A stretch of DNA of 64,000 nt from an uncultured Drancourtella sp. (GCA_937880845.1 CALFLL010000024.1:1-64000); one strand, 5' to 3'. Shown: positions 18,742-26,321, counted from the stretch's first letter. A program made the numbers and translations. The notes: generated from the letters alone by a model not told the origin.

Positions 18742-18749
18742 AGGATAAA

Positions 18750-18789
18750 AAGGTATCTGGTAGAGAAAAACCGAGATACCTTTTTTATT
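18750..18789 (+). terminator. intra-operon hairpin/terminator between metQ and metN
   Basis: AAAAAGGTATCT pairs with AGATACCTTTTTT, a long stem ending in six T. It lies between metQ and metN and would let the binding protein be made in excess over the ATPase and permease. Confidence 0.75.
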
Positions 18790-18803
18790 TACAGGAGAAA
18801 AGT

Positions 18804-19766
18804 ATGATAAAAATAAGAAATTTACAGAAATGTTTCGGAAAACTGGAAGTGTTAAAAGACATCAATTTGGAAATCAACGATGGAGAAATTTATGGATTAG
18901 TCGGGAAAAGCGGAGCTGGAAAATCTACACTTTTGAGATGTATTAATGGTTTGGAACATTATTCATCTGGAAGTTTGAATGTGAATGGAACAGAAGTAAA
19001 AGATTTGGATAAAAAAGGAATGCGGATGTTTCGAAAAGATATTGGAATGATTTTTCAGCAATTTCCAATGATGTCCAGAAAAACAGTGTACGAAAATATT
19101 GCATTCCCTATGAAATGTTGGAAGTATGAGAAAAAATATATTAAAAACCGGGTAGAAGAACTTGCCGATATTGTAGGAATTACTGATAAATTAAATGTAA
19201 AACCGGCTACTTTGTCTGGAGGACAAAAACAGAGAGTTGCGATTGCGAGAGCTTTGACTATGAATCCGAAAATTTTATTAAGTGATGAAGCAACTTCCGC
19301 TTTGGATCCAACAACAACAAAATCTATTTTAAACTTATTATATGAAATCAACGAGAAACTTGGAATTACGATTGTAGTTGTGACCCATCAGATGGAGGTT
19401 GTAAGACAAATTTGTCAAAAAATGTCACTTCTTGAAAACGGAGGAATAACATTATCCGGAGAAGTGGAAAAATTATTTTTGAAAGGAGCTGAACCGTTAC
19501 AACATTTTTTAGGGGAAGAAGAGGTAAACTTTCCAAATACTGGAATCAATTTAAAGATTGTGTTGCGTGATGACACTGCTTCTGGAAAAGTATTAAGCAG
19601 AATATCAAAGGAATTGGGAGAAGAATATTTGATTTGTGGTGGAAAAATAGAAAATTACAGAGGAAAAAACATGGGAAATATTTTTATAAATATCAATGAA
19701 AAAGCGGAAGAAAAGGTAAAAAGTTTTTTGAAAAAAGAATCTATTATATGGAGTGAATACAAGTAA
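18804..19766 (+). CDS. metN: methionine-type ABC importer ATPase MetN
   Basis: 320 aa. Walker A GKSGAGKST (near 33), signature LSGGQKQRVAIARAL (near 137), Walker B ILLSDEATSALDP. Residues about 240-318 form a NIL domain, the ligand-sensing domain that lets intracellular methionine inhibit MetNI. AGGAGA ribosome site 6 nt before the ATG. The NIL domain supports assignment to the methionine importer class rather than to general polar amino acid ATPases. Confidence 0.92.
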   Translation: MIKIRNLQKCFGKLEVLKDINLEINDGEIYGLVGKSGAGKSTLLRCINGLEHYSSGSLNVNGTEVKDLDKKGMRMFRKDIGMIFQQFPMMSRKTVYENIAFPMKCWKYEKKYIKNRVEELADIVGITDKLNVKPATLSGGQKQRVAIARALTMNPKILLSDEATSALDPTTTKSILNLLYEINEKLGITIVVVTHQMEVVRQICQKMSLLENGGITLSGEVEKLFLKGAEPLQHFLGEEEVNFPNTGINLKIVLRDDTASGKVLSRISKELGEEYLICGGKIENYRGKNMGNIFININEKAEEKVKSFLKKESIIWSEYK

Positions 19767-19778
19767 AGAGGTGAGAAT

Positions 19779-20450
19779 GTGGAAACATTATTTGGGGAAA
19801 ATGCGGGAAATTTTTGGAAAATGATTATGATTCCGGCATTTGAGGCGACTTTCCAGATGGTTATTATAACAACAATTTGCGGAACTATTTTAGGTGCATT
19901 AGTTGCAGTTATTTTATTGATTACAAATGAAAATGGCATTCATCCAAATAAGATTATTTATAAAATAATGGCTTTTATTGTCAATGTTGTACGTTCTTTT
20001 CCATTTGTAATTTTAATGGTATTTTTACTACCTTTTACGAAAAGTATTATGGGAACATCAATTGGCGTAAAAGCAGCGGTTGTGCCGTTAACTGTTTCGG
20101 CAGCTGCATTTATCGGAAAATTAATAGAAAATGCGATGCAGGAAGTAGATCCCGCATTGATTGAGGCGATGCGTTCTTTTGGAATTTCAGATATGCGTTT
20201 GGTATTTGGAGTAATACTTTCAGAAGCCACTCCATCGATTATCTCCGGTATTATTCTTGCAACCATATCGATTTTGGGTTCAACGGCAATGGCGGGTACT
20301 ATGGGAGCAGGCGGAATAGGCTCGGCAGCTATTACATACGGGTATCAAAGTTTTAATTATGAAGTAATGTATTTAATTGCATTTATCCTTGTTATTTTTG
20401 TCGAAGCAATTCAGGGAATAGGGAATTATGTGTACAGAAAGATGAAGTGA
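19779..20450 (+). CDS. metI: methionine-type ABC importer permease MetI
   Basis: 223 aa from a GTG start with GAGGTGAG upstream. Five predicted TM helices; NVVRSFPFVILM and the EAMRSFGISDMRLVFGVILS coupling loop are typical of MetI. 12 bp after metN. It forms the channel with MetN. Confidence 0.92.
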   Translation: METLFGENAGNFWKMIMIPAFEATFQMVIITTICGTILGALVAVILLITNENGIHPNKIIYKIMAFIVNVVRSFPFVILMVFLLPFTKSIMGTSIGVKAAVVPLTVSAAAFIGKLIENAMQEVDPALIEAMRSFGISDMRLVFGVILSEATPSIISGIILATISILGSTAMAGTMGAGGIGSAAITYGYQSFNYEVMYLIAFILVIFVEAIQGIGNYVYRKMK

Positions 20451-20462
20451 TAAAGGAGAAAT

Positions 20463-21584
20463 ATGGAAGCTCAGAAATTGTCAGAAGCATTAAAAAATCA
20501 AAAAGTGGAAATGAGTCCGGAGGAAAGAATTCATGCATATTTAAAGGGAGAAGAGGTGGATCATATTCCGTATGCCATGTTGGGAGAAGATCCTGCAATA
20601 GCAGAAATTTATGGACTTACAACAAGTCAGGTAGGGGCTGATTTTGAACGACAGGTATATGTAACAGAAAAAAAGAGAAGTGAATTTGGGTTAAGTGGAA
20701 TTAACGTTGGACTGGGGCTTCGAACATTGGGAGAATGTTTAGGCTCGGAGTTGGTTTATCCTATACATGGAACAGATTATGTAAAAACATATATTTTAGA
20801 AGATTATGAAAATATTGGGTGTTTAAAGTTAGAGAATCCAAGAAACAATCCGGTTATGAAATCTATGATTGAATATGCACATAAAATGAAGGAACGTTTT
20901 CCGGATATGGATCTAAGTACTGGGGCGGCAGGACCGATAACAACCATATCTGCAATAAGGCCCATTGAAAAGATTTTAAGAGACACGGTGAAAAATCCGG
21001 AAAAATTACATGGGTTATTAAAATTGTCAGTAGAGTATACTCTGGAATGGATTCGATTATTTAAAGAAGAGTTTGGAAAAACAGGAGTTGGAATTTCAGA
21101 TCCGGTTACCTGTATGAATATGTTAAGTAAAAAACAATTTATGGAATTTTCTTTTCCATATTTACAGAACTTGATAAGTGGGATAGAAAATATTATGGGA
21201 AGAAAACCTACAATTCATATTTGTGGAAAGACAAAACCAATCTGGAATGAAATTGTAAAGTGTGGAGTGGAGTCATTTAGTATTGATAATTGTGAGAGTT
21301 TATATGAAGCGAAAGAGCAAATTGGAAATAAAGTACGTTTAGAAGGAAATGTACCGCCTGTTGAGATAATGAGAATGGGAACGGTTGATCAAGTTATAGA
21401 ATCTTGTAAAAAGTGTATTTTGCAATGTGCAGACAATCCCAAAGGCTTTATTTTAAATACAGGATGCCAACTTCCTCTTGGGACACCGAGAGAAAATATA
21501 GAAGCTTATATTTATGCGGTAAGAAAGTATGGAAAAAATGCAAGATTGGGAGAGATGCCAGGGGGAATTTTAAAGGAAAATTAA
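20463..21584 (+). CDS. MtaA/UroD-family zinc thiol-methyltransferase-like protein
   Basis: 373 aa, uroporphyrinogen decarboxylase superfamily. It has the zinc signature H-x-C-x80-C (HICG near 250, NTGCQLP near 332). That signature marks methylcobamide:thiol methyltransferases (MtaA/MtbA/CmuA type) and is absent from true HemE. No corrinoid protein or methanol/methylamine transferase gene is nearby. It is the fourth gene of the metQNI operon (13 bp after metI), so a methyl transfer to an imported thiol such as homocysteine is a reasonable but untested idea. Its last codons form the left attachment site of the element that follows. Confidence 0.75.
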   Translation: MEAQKLSEALKNQKVEMSPEERIHAYLKGEEVDHIPYAMLGEDPAIAEIYGLTTSQVGADFERQVYVTEKKRSEFGLSGINVGLGLRTLGECLGSELVYPIHGTDYVKTYILEDYENIGCLKLENPRNNPVMKSMIEYAHKMKERFPDMDLSTGAAGPITTISAIRPIEKILRDTVKNPEKLHGLLKLSVEYTLEWIRLFKEEFGKTGVGISDPVTCMNMLSKKQFMEFSFPYLQNLISGIENIMGRKPTIHICGKTKPIWNEIVKCGVESFSIDNCESLYEAKEQIGNKVRLEGNVPPVEIMRMGTVDQVIESCKKCILQCADNPKGFILNTGCQLPLGTPRENIEAYIYAVRKYGKNARLGEMPGGILKEN

Positions 21585-21585
21585 A
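21568..21585 (+). repeat. attL core, 18-bp direct repeat
   Basis: TTTTAAAGGAAAATTAAA, identical to 38390-38407. It covers the last codons and stop of the methyltransferase gene, so integration leaves that gene intact. The integrase gene starts its 3' end 115 bp inside. Confidence 0.75.
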
Positions 21586-21632
21586 ACTGATATGATTTTT
21601 TGCTTTTTTGAAAAAACGCTGTTTTAAGCGGA

Positions 21633-21680
21633 AAAGTGCGATTTTCCTTTGAGAATATGGGATTTTCGCACTTTTTCTTT
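21633..21680. terminator. hairpin terminator between the methyltransferase gene and the integrase gene
   Basis: AAAAGTGCGA pairs with TCGCACTTTT across a 24-nt loop, with T-rich flanks. It serves two convergent genes. Confidence 0.6.
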
Positions 21681-21699
21681 TATTCTGTTTTCTTTTGTT

Positions 21700-22869
21700 T
21701 TAAGCACTTTTTAAAGGTTTATTTTCTACACGTTTTATACAAATCTTTTCTATCTCTTTTCTCAAATCTTCTAAAGACCTGTGCCCGTATATTCCGTTTG
21801 TAATATCGTCAAATTTATGTCCTAACATTCTCTTTCTATCGTTTTCGTTTACCTTATATTTTTCACATAGCATAGAAAAAGTGTGCCGGCAGTCATGTGC
21901 AGTATGGTTCCCGATTCCTATCGTTTTCAAATACTTTTCCAGATTGGACCTAAAAACTTCGTAGCTTTGTGGCATAAGACAACCATATTTTTTCATCCTA
22001 TTTTCAACGATGTGCAAGATTCCGGAAAAAATAGGGACTTTCCTTGCTTTACTTGTTCTGGTTTTAAGACCTCCGTCAAAGCATTTCTTATCTAAGTCTA
22101 CTTTTATAACCTTCAATTCACCTATCCTGTATCCGGAATAAATCATGATAAGAAGAATCTGAGCGATTTCATCGTTTTCGTGTTTCCATAAGCGTTCAAT
22201 ATCCTTGTCATTGAATGGTATTCCGTGCTCATCATCATCCGGTATATTAATCCGGAGAAGCTCCGTAGGGTTCTTATCGACATATCCTTGTGCCAATGCG
22301 TACTTGTATGTTTGCTTTAACAGAGAAACAATAAGCTCAAGGCTTGCGTGTTTTAATGTGCAGTTGTCAACAATTCGCTGTAATTGTTCATAACTTATTT
22401 CTGTTATCTTTTTATTGTGTATAGCCTTGCAGTTTTTAAATGCAGCGGCAGTAGACGCTTTGCTCTGCTTGCTGTATTCCTTTTTCCCCTCAAATTTCCA
22501 GTTATAGAATTTCTGATAAAGTTCTTCAAATGTCATTCCATCGTCTTCCGGTTCTTCATTAATTTTCTTTACATCACTTAAGATTCTTTTTGTAAAGCTA
22601 TTCATGTTTGAGTCATCTAACGCCCTCATTACGGCCAGTTCCTTTTCAAGCCCTGGCTTATATGTTCCGGCTTTGTATGCAGTTAGAACGGCGAATCCAA
22701 CGTACCAGTCTGATACATAGCATAATGCCTTTGGTGTGATTGGCTTCCCTGAATCCGTATATTCAGTTACCGGAGGATGCACCGCATATGGATTTGTTCG
22801 ATTTTTTGAAAGCCTCCTTATGCTACCAAACCCGTTTGGAAGATTTGGATGTTTCTTTTTTCTTGACAT
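21700..22869 (-). CDS. int: tyrosine recombinase integrase of the 16.8-kb element
   Basis: 389 aa. An N-terminal arm-binding segment, a SAM-like core-binding domain (about 125-215) and a C-terminal catalytic domain. The catalytic set is visible: Arg in YSGYRIGEL, HDCRHTF (His and Arg), LGHK, and the nucleophile Tyr in NGIYGH near residue 367. It is at the left end, next to attL, pointing outwards, as usual for temperate phage integrases. It appears intact. Confidence 0.93.
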   Translation of the reverse strand: MSRKKKHPNLPNGFGSIRRLSKNRTNPYAVHPPVTEYTDSGKPITPKALCYVSDWYVGFAVLTAYKAGTYKPGLEKELAVMRALDDSNMNSFTKRILSDVKKINEEPEDDGMTFEELYQKFYNWKFEGKKEYSKQSKASTAAAFKNCKAIHNKKITEISYEQLQRIVDNCTLKHASLELIVSLLKQTYKYALAQGYVDKNPTELLRINIPDDDEHGIPFNDKDIERLWKHENDEIAQILLIMIYSGYRIGELKVIKVDLDKKCFDGGLKTRTSKARKVPIFSGILHIVENRMKKYGCLMPQSYEVFRSNLEKYLKTIGIGNHTAHDCRHTFSMLCEKYKVNENDRKRMLGHKFDDITNGIYGHRSLEDLRKEIEKICIKRVENKPLKSA

Positions 22870-23026
22870 AATATCATCCCTTTCTTAATTTTGAGTATAA
22901 AAATAACAGCCCCTTGCAGGACTGCTCCGAAGATGATACAATATTCTTGTCTTAATTTGGAGTATCATCTACGGATGTATTCCTTTTCCGCTCTGGTGTT
23001 GGTAGCACTAGGGCGGTTTTTATTTT
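22863..23026 (+). ncRNA. candidate plus-strand small RNA (or structured site) behind the integrase gene
   Basis: No open frame lies here. A 13-bp stem with one A/A mismatch pairs 22926-22939 with 22962-22975. A second stem (22988-22998 with 23006-23016, 11 bp including two G-U pairs) is followed by TTTTTATTTT, a textbook terminator on the plus strand where no plus-strand gene precedes it. A possible promoter is TTGACA (22863-22868) with a weak TAATTT 17 bp on. The near-repeat TCTTAATTTTGAGTAT / TCTTAATTTGGAGTAT (22882, 22949) might instead be integrase arm sites. Confidence 0.45.
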
Positions 23027-23744
23027 AATATACGTTAAACGATGTAATTTTAGGTGAATCCTTAGTTCCTGTTACAAGGGCCTCGCAAGTTCCATTTACT
23101 TCAGCTCCAAACATATTGGTAACAGTACATTCTGCTTTTAAAAACCAAGTATTCTCATCTTTCGCCTCTTCTGCAATTTTTCCCATTAAATAATGTAATT
23201 CAAATCCGTACGGATACTGGGATTCGCCATAGTTTTCTGCGGCTACCCAACAATTTGATGCAGGAAGTTTCGCTTCCAGATTTTCGGTCATTTGTCTTGC
23301 TTGTAAAACGGAATTGGAAATCAATTCCACAGATACAGTCTTTTTGTCGGTGTCAACTTTCGCAGTTTCGACACTGTAATCGGATTGCATATCGGGTATG
23401 ATTTCAGTAAAATCAACGCCATCGTCGATATATTCCGCTGTATATCCTAATTCCTGCACTTTTACCATAAAATCTGCAACTGGCTTTTTTGTATAAGATT
23501 CGAGAGCTTTCTTTTCTTCTTCAGCTTGCTTTTTTGCTGCTTCTTCAGCCGCTTTCTTTTCTTCTTCAGCTTGCTTTTTTGCTGCTTCTTCAGCCGCTTT
23601 CTTTTCCTCAGATTCCTTGTTCACCTTTTCTTCCGATTTATCCTGATTCGTTGAATTATTATATGATTCTCCAGATCCTCCGCAAGCCCACAAGCCGCAA
23701 GCCATAACTCCAACCAACACCATTGCTACAATTTTTTTCTTCAT
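23025..23744 (-). CDS. lipoprotein of unknown function with charged repeat linker
   Basis: 239 aa. Start chosen at 23744 (MKKKIVAM), 6 nt after GGAGGA; the ATG two codons upstream abuts the ribosome site. The signal peptide ends in GLWAC with Cys21 lipidated. Residues about 30-83 form a Lys/Glu/Ala coiled-coil-like linker with a 15-residue unit repeated twice, encoded by a 45-bp tandem repeat. The C-terminal domain (about 85-239) is not recognised. It lies in the lysogeny region with the integrase and repressor, so it is likely expressed from the prophage state as a surface protein. Confidence 0.75.
   Translation of the reverse strand: MKKKIVAMVLVGVMACGLWACGGSGESYNNSTNQDKSEEKVNKESEEKKAAEEAAKKQAEEEKKAAEEAAKKQAEEEKKALESYTKKPVADFMVKVQELGYTAEYIDDGVDFTEIIPDMQSDYSVETAKVDTDKKTVSVELISNSVLQARQMTENLEAKLPASNCWVAAENYGESQYPYGFELHYLMGKIAEEAKDENTWFLKAECTVTNMFGAEVNGTCEALVTGTKDSPKITSFNVY
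23506..23595 (-). repeat. 45-bp tandem repeat (two perfect units) inside the lipoprotein gene
   Basis: Units 23506-23550 and 23551-23595 are identical, with a third partial unit to about 23611. They encode the repeated AEEAAKKQAEEEKKA segment. Copy number may vary between strains by slippage. Confidence 0.85.
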
Positions 23745-23794
23745 GTTCATTCCTCCATACCCTTTTGCAAGGGTGAATTTTTAAATTGTTAATC

Positions 23795-24169
23795 TTATAA
23801 TACATACGAAGATATGATTTTCCCGATTTCTTTAATTTCTCCGCCGGCGGAAAAATCAAATTTTATATTCCCAAGACCGCTATAGCAAAGTGTCAATTCT
23901 GCATCCATGTCTAATGTTCCTGCCGTTTCAATAGAAAACGCCTGTAATTTGGAATACGGAAGAGAAGAAAAATCTTTTTTCGATCCCGCAATTCCCTGAA
24001 CATTGCAAGCTATTAGTCTTTTATTTGTAAATACAACGTAATCTCTTAATGCACTGTAATATCCTATAATTTCTTCACCGTCAATCATTAATTCATAAAT
24101 TTCCTTCGGAATATTTTTTTCCTTTGCTTTACTTAGCTTAAATACTTTTTTGTTTTGAAAATCAATCAT
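23795..24169 (-). CDS. bacterial PH-domain protein (bPH_1-like)
   Basis: 124 aa, almost entirely one domain. YYSALRDYVVFTNKRLIACN and DFSSLPYSKLQAFSIETAGT match bacterial pleckstrin-homology-like proteins of the DUF1696 type. No signal peptide or TM segment. Function unknown. Upstream of, and co-oriented with, the lipoprotein gene; both belong to the lysogeny cluster. Confidence 0.75.
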   Translation of the reverse strand: MIDFQNKKVFKLSKAKEKNIPKEIYELMIDGEEIIGYYSALRDYVVFTNKRLIACNVQGIAGSKKDFSSLPYSKLQAFSIETAGTLDMDAELTLCYSGLGNIKFDFSAGGEIKEIGKIISSYVL

Positions 24170-24349
24170 TTCAAATTCCTCTCTTTCTTTTCCTTACAAC
24201 TAAAAAACCCTAATATATATAAACGCCGTAGCGATTATACCATGTCGAAAAATGTCGAATTATTTTACTGCTATTTATATTGATTATACAAAATGACGTT
24301 ATATAATAAAAAATAGGTGAAATATATGTGCAATATAACACAAACAAAT

Positions 24350-24390
24350 GTTCGATTTCTCTTGAATATTCGAACGCTTGGTTGTATTAT
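24350..24390 (+). promoter_or_regulatory. promoter with flanking inverted repeat before a 32-aa gene
   Basis: TTGAAT (24362-24367), 17-bp spacer, TATTAT (24385-24390). GTTCGA (24350-24355) and TCGAAC (24370-24375) form an inverted repeat around the -35 box, a likely regulator site. It resembles, but does not match, a LexA box. The rest of 24170-24440 is AT-rich and I see no gene in it. Confidence 0.45.
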
Positions 24391-24440
24391 ATTTATAAGG
24401 AATTTCAAGTAAGTGTTTTTGTGGTAGGAGGTATAGTCCA

Positions 24441-24539
24441 ATGGATTACAAACAGATGATAATTAATATGCTTGATAAAGCAGATGAAAGATGCTTAAAG
24501 CTAATCTATCATCATATAAAATCGCTTCTGGGGCTGTAA
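24441..24539 (+). CDS. 32-aa phage small protein
   Basis: ATG 24441 has AGGAGGT 8 nt upstream. The product starts MDYKQMIINMLDKADERCLK and ends in LLGL: a short amphipathic helical protein of a kind often seen beside XRE repressors in Firmicutes prophages. It converges on the repressor gene. Confidence 0.6.
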   Translation: MDYKQMIINMLDKADERCLKLIYHHIKSLLGL

Positions 24540-24549
24540 TGTCAGCCCC
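24530..24549. terminator. hairpin between the small gene and the repressor gene
   Basis: GGGGCTG pairs with CAGCCCC (7 bp, loop TAATGT). It serves two convergent genes; the flanking T-run is weak. Confidence 0.5.
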
Positions 24550-24553
24550 TATA

Positions 24554-24931
24554 TTATTGCTCATTTTCCGAAACGATTTCTTTTAGTTTCTTTTCCAAAA
24601 TCTCCCATTCGTCTTCTGAAAGTTTTGCTAAAACAGAGATCAATCTTTTTTTGAAGTTGTTCGGCTCGTTTCTTAAAACTTCTCCCATAAATTCCTCTAT
24701 CTGTTCATCTCTTGATAATGGAACAAACATTTCACCAGTTCCATCAACAAGCCATTCTTTTCTCACATTAAATTCCCTGCAAATGGAAATTATCATCTGA
24801 TCGGTAAGATTTCTTTCATTATTTTCTATTTTAGATATCGCTGTTTTTCCAACACCCAATGATTTCCCAAATTTTTCAAGAGTCAAATTTAATTCTTTTC
24901 TAATAGCCTTAACCCTTTCGCCTTGCGTCAT
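24554..24931 (-). CDS. XRE-family phage repressor
   Basis: 125 aa. Residues 1-62 form a Cro/C1-type HTH (LTLEKFGKSLGVGKTAISKI, NERNLTDQMI) followed by WLVDGTGEMF, typical of short prophage repressors without a protease domain. It faces a strong divergent plus-strand promoter with an inverted repeat, the expected lysis/lysogeny switch. Confidence 0.85.
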   Translation of the reverse strand: MTQGERVKAIRKELNLTLEKFGKSLGVGKTAISKIENNERNLTDQMIISICREFNVRKEWLVDGTGEMFVPLSRDEQIEEFMGEVLRNEPNNFKKRLISVLAKLSEDEWEILEKKLKEIVSENEQ

Positions 24932-25015
24932 CTGTTCACCTTCTTTCTATAAACATATTAACACTAAAAAATGGATTAGTCAAGGCAAAAAGTTGGCAAA
25001 GGGGACAAAAAACAG

Positions 25016-25052
25016 TTGACAAAGATGTCTAAGGGGACTATAATGTAGACAT
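25016..25052 (+). promoter_or_regulatory. consensus early promoter with overlapping operator
   Basis: TTGACA (25016-25021), exactly 17 bp, TATAAT (25039-25044): a perfect sigma-A promoter. ATGTCTA (25025-25031) and TAGACAT (25046-25052) form a 7-bp inverted repeat around the -10 box, and AAGGGGAC occurs twice (near 24999 and 25031). This is the likely target of the divergent XRE repressor. Confidence 0.7.
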
Positions 25053-25081
25053 AGCCAACAGAGGAGGTGAGAATAGCAGTT

Positions 25082-25240
25082 ATGAGCGATAAGGAAAAGG
25101 AAATCATTAAAACTGTAGCAGAAGCTCTTCCGAATATGTCAGAGCGAGATAAGGGATATTTCCTTGGATATGCAGAAGCATTGGCAAGTAAGTCGGAAGA
25201 TAAAGAAAAGGAAGAGAAGAAAAAGCTAGATAAAAGCTAG
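25082..25240 (+). CDS. 52-aa phage early protein
   Basis: ATG 25082 with GGAGGTG 12 nt upstream. Contains NMSERDKGYFLGYAEALA and a Lys/Glu-rich tail, resembling small conserved proteins found directly after XRE repressors in Clostridia phages. Function unknown. First gene behind the consensus promoter. Confidence 0.65.
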   Translation: MSDKEKEIIKTVAEALPNMSERDKGYFLGYAEALASKSEDKEKEEKKKLDKS

Positions 25241-25259
25241 GAAATAAGGAGGTGAAAAC

Positions 25260-25495
25260 GTGATTAGAAGATTGATAATAGAAATTCACCTTTATCGAAT
25301 GGTATAAAGGCTATCATTGTCAAGAAAGGATTAAAAAATATTTATGTGGCTGAACGAGCTGGATTTACGCCACAGGAATTAAGCGACATGCTTAACGGAA
25401 TACGACTGATAAAAGCCTGTGACGTTCCAGAGTTGGCATTTGCTATGGAAGTAAAAGAAGGTGATATCTATGAAGTCGGAAAGAAAGGAGAGTGA
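25260..25495 (+). pseudogene. small XRE-like HTH gene, start frame-shifted
   Basis: A strong ribosome site (AAGGAGGTG, 25246-25254) leads to GTG 25260, but this frame stops after 15 codons. A second frame, open from 25268 to the TGA at 25493-25495, encodes an HTH-like product with KKGLKNIYVAERAGFTPQEL and LSDMLNGIRLIKACDVPELA, and has no ATG, GTG or TTG start. Either a frameshift has inactivated the gene or it uses an unusual start. Its end is 5 nt before the next ATG. Confidence 0.55.
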
Positions 25496-25499
25496 GGAG

Positions 25500-25643
25500 A
25501 TGAAAAATGATAAAGAAAAGCACAATGGCAAATCTTCATCAAGCGAAGAATTTATCAGTTGTGCTAAATGCGGCAGAAAAATACTGAATACAGATAATTA
25601 CTGCATGTACTGCGGAACACCTACGAAAACAAAGTCTTTTTAG
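25500..25643 (+). CDS. 47-aa zinc-ribbon protein
   Basis: ATG 25500 chosen: AAAGGAGAG lies about 10 nt upstream; two earlier in-frame starts overlap the previous gene. CAKCGRKI and CMYCGTP give two CxxC pairs 14 residues apart, a single zinc ribbon, after a Lys/Ser-rich head. The 3' end overlaps a DUF2321 fragment on the other strand by 23 bp. Function unknown. Confidence 0.55.
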   Translation: MKNDKEKHNGKSSSSEEFISCAKCGRKILNTDNYCMYCGTPTKTKSF

Positions 25644-26007
25644 CGGTTTCGCTTATGACATCAATAAGAAGCTGACGAAGAGAGTCTTTTATAATTTGTC
25701 CAGCATTTGCAATTCCTTTGCGATATTTTGCTATGGCAATAGGAGTTGTAGGTGTATCAACAATTAAATCTGGAATGGCACTTTTAATCAGTTCTTTGGA
25801 AGAACTATCTAATTCATCATCCAGGGAAAGAAGCTCTACAGCATTATCCAGTATTTTTTGTGTCCACGGATATGGGGCACCGCAGTTGTGACAGTAGTAA
25901 GGTTTTTCGTAATTACTATGTCCGAGATAAAAAACACCTTCAACTCGTGATACAGTTCGAGCAAACGGGGCGAGAACTATAAAAGATAAGGAGATATAAA
26001 AATATGG
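25621..26007 (-). pseudogene. C-terminal fragment of a DUF2321-family gene, no start codon
   Basis: The minus strand is open for 128 codons and contains no ATG, GTG or TTG in frame. It reads VEGVFYLGHSNYEKPYYCHN, then CGAPYPWT, IKSAIPDLIVDTPTTPIAIA and ISETAKKTLFS-stop, a clear match to the C-terminal two thirds of DUF2321 proteins. The N-terminal zinc-ribbon part is missing. It points against the surrounding phage genes and ends where a small membrane-protein ORF begins, so a deletion or insertion probably cut it near 25985-26008. Confidence 0.7.
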
Positions 26008-26321
26008 CTATTACAACAATGCTATGCAAGGTTATGTTGACTATGAGCTTGATATTATCATTTCCAGCAATAATAGGATGCATATTTTTAATTATTGTTG
26101 GAGACTGGGTTGAGCGAATCCTATATTCTACGGGTATTGTAATATTGATTATGGTACCGTCATACTTGGAAACACGAAAGGAACGCTACAGAGAAACATC
26201 ATCGAACCTTTGCAGAATATGTATGGAACAAGCCTTGTGTCGGATATTAAGTCGGATAATACAGCTTATTTGTTTGGACAAAAGTGTTTTTGCCTTGGAG
26301 CTGACAAGGTTACAAGGGTAA
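26004..26321 (+). pseudogene. small membrane-protein ORF fused out of frame to terminase sequence
   Basis: AAGGAG (25988-25993) precedes ATG 26004. The first about 53 residues hold two hydrophobic segments (LTMSLILSFPAIIGCIFLII and STGIVILIMVP). From about 26165 onward the DNA is terminase coding sequence read in the wrong frame, so the C-terminal half is not natural. Probably the 5' part of a small membrane protein gene joined to terL by a deletion. Confidence 0.5.

Noticed and set aside
24370..24381. LexA box GAACGCTTGGTT
   Set aside because: The 3' half deviates from GAAC-N4-GTTC/T; kept only as an inverted-repeat observation.
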